Below, in pieces: positions 1 to 5,198 of a DNA stretch of 5,198 nucleotides (the stretch's first letter is position 1; each line of letters opens with the position of its first letter). This DNA comes from an uncultured Bacteroidota bacterium. GTDB taxonomy: Bacteria; Bacteroidota; Bacteroidia; UBA7662. Location: the NCBI GenBank assembly GCA_903908015.1, contig CAIVQI010000288.1, forward strand, positions 1-5,198, read 5' to 3'. Both the position numbers and the translations under genes were made by a program. Below the pieces are notes generated by a model. That model had not been told where the DNA came from and did no database searches. It was given only the letters and a program-made list of their open reading frames with translations.

Positions 1-719
1 CATCCGCACGCATGGTAACACAATACCCCGTATTCGTGTACGCTTTCGATCTCTTGGAGCAGGAAGGCGAGGACATACGTCAAAAAGCCTTATCAGAACG
101 ACGTATGCTCCTTGAGACGCTCTTAGAAACCCTGAATCACCCATTGTTACAAGCGTCGCCACTGATTCAAGGGACGGATTGGCGCGATCTGAACCAGAAA
201 CGGCAAGAAGCCCGTCACCAAGGATCGGAAGGACTAATGCTCAAACGCGCGGGCTCAGGCTATGAGTCGGGCCGCAAACGGGGTCATTGGTGGAAATGGA
301 AATTAGATCCCATGCAACTCGACGCGGTGCTACTGTACGCACGCCCCGGACACGGCAGGAGGTCGAGCTTATTTACCGATTACAGCATGGCGATTTGGGA
401 CTATAGCCGAACGCGACTCCTGCCCATCGCACAAGTGTATAGTGGACTGACCGACGCAGAAATTCGAGAAGTTGATGCATGGATCAAGGGCCATACTACA
501 GAGAGGTTTGGCCCTGTACGCACCGTTACACCCGAACTCGTATTCGAAATCGGTTTTGAAGGCATCCAAAAAAGCGGGCGACATAAATCGGGACTCGCGC
601 TCCGGTTTCCGAGAATTTTGCGGTGGCGACGAGATAAATTGGCTCCGGAAGCCGACGACTTGGGTATGGCTGAGAAGCTGCTCCTTGCGCCGACAAAACC
701 CACCACGCTTATGGACTAA
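1..719 (+). CDS. ATP-dependent DNA ligase, C-terminal part (5' end outside window)
   Basis: This enzyme would seal nicks in DNA using ATP through a lysyl-AMP intermediate. The reading frame is already open at base 3, before the first ATG at 12, and that Met aligns inside the usual family sequence, so it is internal rather than a start. The N-terminal domain and the catalytic KxDG lysine motif lie outside the window. Visible nucleotidyltransferase motifs are FVYAFDLLE (motif IIIa region, bases 33-59), EGLMLK (motif IV, 228-245) and WWKWKLDP (motif V, 288-311). The OB-fold domain follows from about base 312 and ends with RFPRILRWRRDK (603-638), the usual C-terminal signature. The type resembles the roughly 530-residue bacterial ligases that, from family knowledge, sit beside a ligase-associated exonuclease, a DEXH helicase and the phosphoesterase PdeM. 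None of those is visible here; the next gene is an SDR. No frameshift is seen. The family call is firm; a role in a specific repair pathway is inference. Confidence 0.93.
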   Translation, partial: SARMVTQYPVFVYAFDLLEQEGEDIRQKALSERRMLLETLLETLNHPLLQASPLIQGTDWRDLNQKRQEARHQGSEGLMLKRAGSGYESGRKRGHWWKWKLDPMQLDAVLLYARPGHGRRSSLFTDYSMAIWDYSRTRLLPIAQVYSGLTDAEIREVDAWIKGHTTERFGPVRTVTPELVFEIGFEGIQKSGRHKSGLALRFPRILRWRRDKLAPEADDLGMAEKLLLAPTKPTTLMD

Positions 720-750
720 TGGCCTATATTTACCAATAAAAAATATCTAT

Positions 751-1452
751 ATGCGCACAAATCGAGTCATTATTATTACTGGTGTGAGTAAGGGCATCGG
801 CCGTGCTACTGCAGAATTGTTGTGCAGCCTGGGCTATCGCGTAGTTGGGTGGGGCCGAAACGCCCCCTCATTCGTGCACCCTTCTTTTCACTTTATCGCC
901 TGCGATGTATCCGAACCAGATCAGGTGAATGCAGCCTTAGAAGCGACGCTGAACCATTGGGGGTCTAAGGAGCTCTATGGACTCATCAATAATGCGGGAT
1001 TTGGACTATTTGGCCGAATTGAGGAACTGCCAATCGACGATTGGTACCGGATGTTCAATACCAACGTGCACGGACTTATGTTGGCCACCCGTGCGCTTGT
1101 ACCCATTCTCAAACAAAACGGCCTGGGGCACATTATTAATATCAGTTCTATTGCCGGCCTTCAAGCTATGGCGCAGACCAGTGCTTATTGTGCTACCAAA
1201 TTTGCCGTTCGCGGCTTCTCACATTCTCTGTATGCCGAACTCAGAGAATTTGGCATTAAAGTAAGCTGCGTTTACCCTGGGTCGGTGTCCACGAATTTTT
1301 TCGACCTCATTCCGGGCATCGAACCCAACGAACATATGTTGCGGTCGGAAGACGTCGCTAACCTGCTTCGCGAACTGCTTGAAACCTCCCCTAATTTTCT
1401 CACCGTTGATGTAGAAATCAGGCCACTAAAACCGGGTGGAGGGAGAAAATAG
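751..1452 (+). CDS. Classical short-chain dehydrogenase/reductase (SDR), substrate unknown
   Basis: A cytoplasmic NAD(P)(H)-dependent oxidoreductase of 233 residues, the normal length for classical SDRs. The Rossmann glycine motif TGVSKGIG is at residues 10-17, NNAG at 80-83, the structural Asn at 105, the catalytic serine in NISS (132 or 133), and the YxxxK pair at Y146/K150, followed by the PG turn at 176-177. All catalytic positions are present, so it should be active. An Arg after the second strand (GWGRN, R36) hints at NADPH preference, which is inference. The frame stays open upstream to 472 inside the ligase gene, but the ATG at 751 places the first beta strand and glycine motif at the expected distance from the N-terminus and follows an AT-rich spacer. 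It lies 31 bp after the ligase stop on the same strand and may be co-transcribed with it. The substrate cannot be told from sequence: YdfG-like and FabG-like reductases share this form. Confidence 0.93.
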   Translation: MRTNRVIIITGVSKGIGRATAELLCSLGYRVVGWGRNAPSFVHPSFHFIACDVSEPDQVNAALEATLNHWGSKELYGLINNAGFGLFGRIEELPIDDWYRMFNTNVHGLMLATRALVPILKQNGLGHIINISSIAGLQAMAQTSAYCATKFAVRGFSHSLYAELREFGIKVSCVYPGSVSTNFFDLIPGIEPNEHMLRSEDVANLLRELLETSPNFLTVDVEIRPLKPGGGRK

Positions 1453-1474
1453 GAATGCCGTAATGTAAATACTG

Positions 1475-2014
1475 CTATCTCGGGGGCATTGGGCGACCTG
1501 GATTCAGTGGACGAACTGAAGGTGCACTTTGGGCTCCGGCCTTTAGGCTGGCCAAAACCTCCCGATGAAACCTATGCTCTGCCTGGAGGAGCAAGGCCAC
1601 TTTTGGCTCAGGCAAAACCTCCCGAATGGCCTGATAGTATTGTCGCTCAGCTTCCAATTCTTCCTGGCGGAGCCTAAAGTACTCATCCAACATTTTTACA
1701 GACTCGCCCGAGTAGCTCTGAACCCCATTTCCCCCGCTACCAGCGCGTGATTGCATGATGGCCTTTTGCTTTTGTTCGCGTAAATCGGAATGCTTATTGT
1801 AGACCGGCCAAAAAACCTGTGCCTCACGTTCTGTGAGCGACAATTCTCTTGTTATGTAGGCCACCTTAAGAGCCTTAATGCGCTCTTGCCGCTCCTCTTT
1901 GCCAATTTCTCTCATTCCGTGCCCTGCACCGCCCGACCGTTGCGCCTCAACATGTAGAGCCAAAACAGAACACATCATTGTGGTTAAAACAAAATACTTG
2001 GTGATCATTTTCAT
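1475..2014 (-). CDS. Secreted helical protein of the 'sensor of ECF-type sigma factor' type
   Basis: A 179-residue protein with a clear Sec signal peptide: basic MKMITK, a hydrophobic stretch at about 7-20, and likely cleavage after VEA at residue 24. It should act in the periplasm or be exported. The mature part contains RIKALKVAYITRELSL followed by TEREAQVFWPVYN (residues 45-73), the hallmark of small Bacteroidota proteins annotated as sensors of ECF sigma factors, which resemble Spy/CpxP (LTxxQ) helical proteins. Residues 105-155 are rich in Glu, Arg, Gln and Leu and probably form long helices. The C-terminal 20 residues are Pro/Arg/Ser rich and probably disordered. The start is supported by an ATGA overlap with the upstream membrane protein gene, suggesting translational coupling. 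The only cysteine (C15) is in the signal peptide, so disulfide sensing is unlikely in the mature protein. The sensor role is inferred from family naming and gene order. Confidence 0.8.
   Translation of the reverse strand: MKMITKYFVLTTMMCSVLALHVEAQRSGGAGHGMREIGKEERQERIKALKVAYITRELSLTEREAQVFWPVYNKHSDLREQKQKAIMQSRAGSGGNGVQSYSGESVKMLDEYFRLRQEELEAERQYYQAIREVLPEPKVALLLQAEHRFHREVLASLKAGAQSAPSVRPLNPGRPMPPR
1553..1625. repeat. 13-bp direct repeat, 60 bp apart, inside the secreted sensor-like gene
   Basis: CAAAACCTCCCGA occurs at 1553-1565 and again at 1613-1625. The 60-bp offset keeps the reading frame, so on the minus strand both copies encode part of REVL (residues 131-134 and 151-154 of the secreted protein). 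It looks like a small in-frame duplication or repeated helical motif of 20 residues rather than a mobile or regulatory repeat. Confidence 0.6.
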
Positions 2015-2487
2015 GGTGTATCGATTAATTCAATTTCAGTCATTAATGCCCACTCATAATCTGCAGGCATGTAGGTTTCAGTATTCTCATCCAAAACTTC
2101 TGCGGCAATTCTGGCTTCGATGATGGGTGTGGTGGACATTTCTGTTACCGATAACCAATCGGGGTCTGGCGAGGGAGAGTGGGACAGCAGATAATCTATG
2201 CGCGCGGTTTCTGGAAGATCGATTAACGCCGCATTGAGCGCTAGGTTATGACTCTTTTCAAGAGTGTGACCACCCCACTGAGCCATACGTCCCCAAATCA
2301 AAAAAGATAAAACCAATAAAAAAGCAAGGCCACTCCATTTAAAACGCCAAAGAGGGGATGTTTTTTGAACAGTGGCCGCCCCTGAATGCAGTCTGCTCAA
2401 CGTACGCGCTGGCAAATTTTCAAAATAGCCGTAGGGAGCGGAAAACGAATCGCTTGGCGGAGGAAGTGGATCGAACAAATTGTTCAT
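2011..2487 (-). CDS. Single-pass membrane protein, candidate anti-sigma factor
   Basis: A 158-residue protein with one strong transmembrane segment at about residues 52-66 (GLAFLLVLSFLIW), preceded by basic residues (RFK). This predicts a cytoplasmic N-terminus of about 50 residues and a periplasmic C-terminal part of about 90. The N-terminal APYGYFENLPAR (17-28) is a short motif I recognise from Bacteroidota proteins encoded just after ECF sigma factors. The rest is not recognisable. It contains no cysteine at all, so it is not a zinc-binding ZAS anti-sigma of the HxxxCxxC type. The gene starts 34 bp after the sigma factor stop and its stop overlaps the start of the secreted sensor-like gene by ATGA, so the three are very likely one transcript. 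Position and topology suggest it tethers or inhibits the sigma factor. No binding region can be shown, so it could instead be a membrane partner of the secreted protein. Confidence 0.75.
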   Translation of the reverse strand: MNNLFDPLPPPSDSFSAPYGYFENLPARTLSRLHSGAATVQKTSPLWRFKWSGLAFLLVLSFLIWGRMAQWGGHTLEKSHNLALNAALIDLPETARIDYLLSHSPSPDPDWLSVTEMSTTPIIEARIAAEVLDENTETYMPADYEWALMTEIELIDTP

Positions 2488-2521
2488 ACAAAAGGGTTTG
2501 ACAAGGGTGATTTATAGAGGT

Positions 2522-3097
2522 TTAATCCGAATTCTTAATTTGTTTTTGAATTTTCTGAACCGCGTGGTGATAGGAAGCTTTCAGCGCACCTACTGACGTT
2601 CCGGTGATGCGCGACATCGTCTCATAATCCAACTCATCATAATATTTCATGTTGAAAACCAAACGCTGCTTATCAGGCAATTTAAGCACGGCTGACTGCA
2701 AACGCAAACTAATTTCATCACCATCCAGCACATCAGTTCCGGCCTTTAACTGACGGTTCAATTCAGGCTCGATGTCGTGAATGGACAGAAAAAACACACG
2801 CCGCTTCTTTTTCAAATAGCTTAGGCATTGGTTACTCGCTATGGTGTAAAGCCAGGTTTTCAAACGAGAATCGCCCCGGAAATGACCCAAATTCTGCCAG
2901 GCCTTGATGAATGTCATTTGGAGGAGGTCATCGCTAGCATCGTGGTCGACCACCATACGTCGGATGTGCTTGTAGAGCACTTGTTGAAAAGTCCGCATCA
3001 TGAGGCGCAAGGCGGAATCTCCTGCTCCCGATGCGTAAAGCTGAATAATTTCCTGCTCTATAGGGTCTTGCTCCGGTTTGTATTCGCCTTGATTCAT
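2522..3097 (-). CDS. RNA polymerase sigma factor, ECF (RpoE-like) family
   Basis: A 191-residue extracytoplasmic-function sigma factor, the usual length, with only regions 2 and 4. Region 2 spans about residues 33-100 and includes DDLLQMTFIKAWQNL (core RNA polymerase binding) and TWLYTIASNQCLSYL, followed by basic KKKRR (-10 recognition side). A linker at about 101-135 leads to region 4 at about 136-188, with LPDKQRLVFNMKYYDEL and a helix-turn-helix containing GTSVGALKASYHHA for -35 recognition. No C-terminal extension is present. It is the first gene of a minus-strand trio with a membrane protein and a secreted sensor-like protein, an arrangement that in ECF systems usually means the downstream genes control the sigma factor. 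The ATG at 3097 has no Shine-Dalgarno sequence. The 77-bp upstream spacer has no convincing TAnnTTTG element, so it may be self-regulated from an ECF-type promoter or be read through from pdhB. The regulon is unknown. Confidence 0.95.
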   Translation of the reverse strand: MNQGEYKPEQDPIEQEIIQLYASGAGDSALRLMMRTFQQVLYKHIRRMVVDHDASDDLLQMTFIKAWQNLGHFRGDSRLKTWLYTIASNQCLSYLKKKRRVFFLSIHDIEPELNRQLKAGTDVLDGDEISLRLQSAVLKLPDKQRLVFNMKYYDELDYETMSRITGTSVGALKASYHHAVQKIQKQIKNSD

Positions 3098-3174
3098 AGA
3101 CCGGCCTAGGACAAACCCCGATGCTCTAGGTTTACTCGATCAGGTAAAAAATATCAGCTCAATTCACAGGTATC
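3098..3174. other. Spacer between pdhB and the sigma factor gene, with three CTAGG copies
   Basis: This 77-bp stretch should hold the control region of the sigma factor operon. I see no clear terminator for pdhB and no exact TAnnTTTG on the minus strand; the closest is TATTTTTT at about 3156-3149, with T in place of the final G. CTAGG occurs at 3106-3110, 3126-3130 and 3175-3179, the first two exactly 20 bp apart and the third overlapping the pdhB stop codon. Whether these are operator sites is unknown. Confidence 0.3.
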
Positions 3175-4161
3175 CTAGGGCTTGGCCAGATACATCACCT
3201 CTTTGACCGCCTTCATTACTTTCTCCACCGACGGCAAATAAGCCTGCACAAGGGGAAGGGCATAGGGCATGGGCACATCAGCCCCATTCACACGCAATAC
3301 TGGAGCATCTAAATCATCGAACGCGTCTCTTTGAACCCTAAACGCTATTTCTGAGGAAATGGATGCAAAGGGCCAACTCTCGTCAACCACTACAAGTCGA
3401 TTGGTTTTGCGAACACTCGATAGTATCGTTTGGTGATCGAGTGGTCGAATACTGCGCAAATCGATGACCTCCGCTGAAATGCCTTCAGCCTCTAACAATC
3501 GGGCGGTTTCCAATACGACTTTCATCATCTTATTGTAGGAAACCAGGGTGACGTCCGTACCCACGCGCTTCACATCGGCCATCCCAATCGGAATCAGGTA
3601 TTCCCCCTCGGGAACCTCACCTTTGTCGCCATACATCTGCTCCGACTCCATAAAAATGACCGGGTCATTATCGCGGATCGCAGACTTCAACAAGCCTTTG
3701 GCATCGTAGGGATTGGATGGAGAAACTACTTTGAGTCCGGGCACCTGAGCATACCAACTTTCAAAAACTTGTGAGTGTTGAGCACCCAAGGTGCCGGCAG
3801 AGCCCGATGGCCCTCTAAACACAATAGGCACGCCGAATTGACCACCCGACATACTCAACATTTTGGCCGCCGCATTCACCACCTGATCGATGGCCACCAA
3901 AGAAAAATTGAATGTCATGAACTCAATAATTGGCCGCAATCCGTTCATCGCGGCACCCACGCCAATACCAGCAAAACCAAGCTCGGCTATGGGGGTGTCT
4001 ATGACGCGCTTCGCTCCGAATTCATCGAGCATGCCCTGACTCACCTTGTAGGCACCATTGTATTGTGCCACTTCCTCACCCATCAAAAACACAGTATCAT
4101 CGCGGCGCATCTCCTCTTGCATGGCCTCTCGCAGCGCCTCACGCATTTGAATTTCTCTCAT
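3175..4161 (-). CDS. pdhB: Pyruvate dehydrogenase E1 component, beta subunit
   Basis: The beta half of the thiamine-diphosphate E1 enzyme that decarboxylates pyruvate and passes the acetyl group to lipoyl-E2, feeding acetyl-CoA to the TCA cycle. The 328-residue form has the full family pattern: GEEVAQYNGAYKVS (28-41), DTPIAELGFAG (55-65) with the cofactor-activating Glu60, EFMTFNFSLVAIDQV (80-94), RGPSGSAG (116-123), GAQHSQ with conserved His129, and DLRSIRPLD (234-242) in the C-terminal transketolase domain. ADVPMPYA (294-301) favours the pyruvate over the branched-chain enzyme. The frame can be extended to a TTG at 4188, but that TTG lies inside a TAnnTTTG promoter match, and ATG 4161 gives the family N-terminus MREIQMREALREAM, so 4161 is chosen. 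The alpha subunit and E2 are not in the window; from family knowledge they are often encoded elsewhere in this phylum. It is divergent from rfbA and upstream of the sigma factor on the same strand. Confidence 0.95.
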   Translation of the reverse strand: MREIQMREALREAMQEEMRRDDTVFLMGEEVAQYNGAYKVSQGMLDEFGAKRVIDTPIAELGFAGIGVGAAMNGLRPIIEFMTFNFSLVAIDQVVNAAAKMLSMSGGQFGVPIVFRGPSGSAGTLGAQHSQVFESWYAQVPGLKVVSPSNPYDAKGLLKSAIRDNDPVIFMESEQMYGDKGEVPEGEYLIPIGMADVKRVGTDVTLVSYNKMMKVVLETARLLEAEGISAEVIDLRSIRPLDHQTILSSVRKTNRLVVVDESWPFASISSEIAFRVQRDAFDDLDAPVLRVNGADVPMPYALPLVQAYLPSVEKVMKAVKEVMYLAKP

Positions 4162-4185
4162 GATGTGTACGTCAATTTTAGGCTG

Positions 4186-4193
4186 CAAAGATA
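4186..4193 (-). promoter_or_regulatory. Candidate Bacteroidota -7 promoter element for pdhB
   Basis: On the minus strand this reads TATCTTTG, another exact TAnnTTTG match. It lies 24 bp upstream of the pdhB ATG at 4161, giving a plausible leader of about 15-20 bases. No TTG is found at the usual -33 distance. It overlaps the alternative TTG start at 4188, which argues against that start. It is back-to-back with the rfbA element, with 32 bp between them, so the two -33 regions would overlap. Confidence 0.45.
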
Positions 4194-4225
4194 GAAATCA
4201 GGTAGACATTGAGGAACATATTGGC

Positions 4226-4233
4226 TATTTTTG
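4226..4233 (+). promoter_or_regulatory. Candidate Bacteroidota -7 promoter element for rfbA
   Basis: TATTTTTG is an exact match to TAnnTTTG, the -7 element of the main sigma factor in Bacteroidota. It ends 13 bp before the rfbA ATG, so transcription would begin only some 6-9 bases before the start codon. A TTG at 4209-4211 could be the -33 box, but the 14-bp spacing is shorter than the usual 17-23 bp. The match is seen; its function is inferred. Confidence 0.4.
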
Positions 4234-4246
4234 TGCATTCCATATT

Positions 4247-5107
4247 ATGAAAGGCATTGTTTTGGCCGGAGGTTCCGGCACGCGTCTGCACCCCCTGACC
4301 CTCGCCATGAGTAAACAACTCATGCCCGTCTACGACAAACCCATGATTTATTACCCGCTTTCAGTGCTGATGATGGCAGGAATTCGGGAAATCCTGATCA
4401 TTTCCACGCCCCACGATCTTCCGCATTTCGAACGCCTCCTCGGTGATGGCACACGTTTGGGTTGTCGGTTCGAATATCGGGTGCAAGAGGTGCCCAACGG
4501 TTTGGCCCAAGCGTTTGTGATTGGCGCTGACTTCATTTCCGGCGACAAATCGGCCCTGGTATTGGGTGATAACATATTCTACGGTTCCCGAATGGGCCGA
4601 CTCCTTCAGGAAAATAACGATCCCGACGGCGCAGTGGTTTTTGCCTACCACGTTTCGGACCCTGAGCGCTATGGTGTAGTGGAATTTGACCCGCACATGC
4701 GTGCGCTGAGCATTGAAGAAAAACCCAAACAACCGAAATCGAATTATGCCGTGCCTGGTCTCTATTTTTATGATCAGCAGGTGGTTGAAATTGCGAAGAA
4801 CCTTCGCCCATCGGCCCGTGGAGAATATGAGATTACGGATGTTAACCGGATTTATTTAGAATCGGGCCATTTGAAAGTAGGGGTATTGGACAGGGGAACC
4901 GCTTGGCTTGACACAGGCACCTTTGCCTCTCTCATGCAGGCCGGTCAGTTTGTGCAGGTGATCGAAGAGCGACAAGGTCTGAAGATCGGATGCATCGAAG
5001 AAATTGCCTACAATATGGGTTACATTGATGCTACGCAACTTGAATCGATTGCCCAGCCCCTTGTAAAAAGTGGTTACGGACAATACCTACTGAATTTGAT
5101 CCATTAA
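4247..5107 (+). CDS. rfbA: Glucose-1-phosphate thymidylyltransferase
   Basis: Converts glucose 1-phosphate and dTTP to dTDP-glucose and pyrophosphate, the first step towards dTDP-rhamnose and other deoxysugars of surface polysaccharides; cytoplasmic. At 286 residues it matches the family length. Seen are the nucleotide-binding loop GGSGTRL (8-14), SKQLMPVYDKPMIYYPLS (22-39) with catalytic-region Lys23, QEVPNGLAQAF (80-90), GDNIFYG (107-113) with the metal-binding Asp, EEKP (157-160), YAVPGLYFYD (167-176), EYEITDVN (193-200) and WLDTGT (220-225). The frame is open upstream to an ATG at 4160 that overlaps pdhB, but the added 29 residues match nothing in the family, and ATG 4247 starts exactly at the family's MKGIVLAGG. 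A TAnnTTTG element lies 13 bp before this start, leaving a very short leader. The next gene, 44 bp downstream on the same strand, is a sugar-nucleotide epimerase/dehydratase and probably shares the transcript. Confidence 0.96.
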   Translation: MKGIVLAGGSGTRLHPLTLAMSKQLMPVYDKPMIYYPLSVLMMAGIREILIISTPHDLPHFERLLGDGTRLGCRFEYRVQEVPNGLAQAFVIGADFISGDKSALVLGDNIFYGSRMGRLLQENNDPDGAVVFAYHVSDPERYGVVEFDPHMRALSIEEKPKQPKSNYAVPGLYFYDQQVVEIAKNLRPSARGEYEITDVNRIYLESGHLKVGVLDRGTAWLDTGTFASLMQAGQFVQVIEERQGLKIGCIEEIAYNMGYIDATQLESIAQPLVKSGYGQYLLNLIH

Positions 5108-5151
5108 TTGAATCAGCGCCATCAACAACAATATTTTAATAAAAACCACTA

Positions 5152-5198
5152 ATGAGTAGAATTTTGGTGACGGGCGGATCCGGATATATTGGTTCGCA
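5152..5198 (+). CDS. NAD-dependent sugar-nucleotide epimerase/dehydratase, N-terminus only
   Basis: The first 15 codons of a gene cut by the right window edge. They encode the first beta strand and NAD-binding loop of an extended SDR, TGGSGYIGS at residues 7-15. The next codon begins CA, so it is His or Gln. GYIGS followed by His would be typical of UDP-glucose 4-epimerase (GalE), whereas dTDP-glucose 4,6-dehydratase (RfbB), the usual partner of RfbA, normally has GFIGS. The fragment is too short to decide, so no symbol is given. The ATG at 5152 sits 44 bp after the rfbA stop in an AT-rich spacer without a terminator, consistent with an operon. No Shine-Dalgarno sequence is seen. Confidence 0.82.
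   Translation, partial: MSRILVTGGSGYIGS

Noticed and set aside
472..750. Upstream extension of the SDR frame into the ligase gene
   Set aside because: The extra 93 residues do not resemble any SDR N-terminus and lie in another frame of the ligase coding region; ATG 751 fits the family.
1454..1490. Inverted repeat AATGCC / GGCATT between the convergent SDR and sensor-like genes, as a shared terminator
   Set aside because: The stem is only 6 bp with a 25-base loop, has no T-tract, and the right arm lies inside the coding region of the secreted protein. Too weak to call.
1489..2123. Plus-strand open frames opposite the sensor-like and membrane protein genes
   Set aside because: The minus-strand proteins have a signal peptide, a transmembrane segment and family motifs in operon order; the plus-strand frames have none.
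3131..3148. TTTAC / GTAAA hairpin followed by A-rich sequence as a terminator or operator
   Set aside because: Only five mostly A/T pairs with an eight-base loop; not stable enough to support.
4162..4188. TTG start for PdhB at 4188
   Set aside because: The TTG is part of the TATCTTTG promoter match, and the added nine residues are not typical of the family.
4160..4246. N-terminal extension of RfbA from ATG 4160
   Set aside because: It would overlap pdhB, runs through the candidate promoter and adds 29 residues absent from the family; MKGIVLAGG at 4247 is the normal start.
4351..4811. Minus-strand open frames opposite rfbA
   Set aside because: They are shadows of a well-conserved gene, with no recognisable protein features or start context.

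Overview
The window looks like a chromosomal segment of a member of the Bacteroidota, probably a free-living Flavobacteriales-like organism with moderate GC. Four things point there. The membrane protein and secreted protein downstream of the ECF sigma factor are of types I know from that phylum. The pyruvate dehydrogenase E1 beta is a separate subunit rather than a one-chain E1. No gene start has a clear Shine-Dalgarno sequence. The divergent pdhB/rfbA spacer carries two exact matches to the Bacteroidota -7 promoter element TAnnTTTG. The phylum call is an inference from protein style and start-site features; no database search was possible.

Layout from left to right. At 1-719 (+) is the C-terminal part of an ATP-dependent DNA ligase, cut by the window edge. 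At 751-1452 (+) is a complete classical short-chain dehydrogenase/reductase. Facing it, on the minus strand, is a regulatory trio read from right to left: an ECF sigma factor (3097-2522), a single-pass membrane protein in the anti-sigma position (2487-2011), and a secreted protein of the 'sensor of ECF-type sigma factor' type (2014-1475). The last two overlap by ATGA. Upstream of the trio, also on the minus strand, is pdhB (4161-3175). An 85-bp divergent spacer separates pdhB from rfbA (4247-5107, +), and rfbA is followed by the first 15 codons of an NAD-dependent sugar epimerase/dehydratase (5152 onward, +).

How the genes work together. The trio probably forms one envelope-signalling unit: the sigma factor directs transcription, the membrane protein could hold or release it, and the secreted helical protein could sense the periplasm. 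RfbA makes dTDP-glucose, and the following epimerase/dehydratase probably belongs to the same surface-polysaccharide sugar-nucleotide cluster. PdhB is central metabolism (pyruvate to acetyl-CoA) and the ligase is DNA repair. I see no functional link between these and the trio. No RNA gene, CRISPR array, insertion sequence or phage gene was seen. The window is densely coding, and no gene-free stretch exceeds 85 bp.
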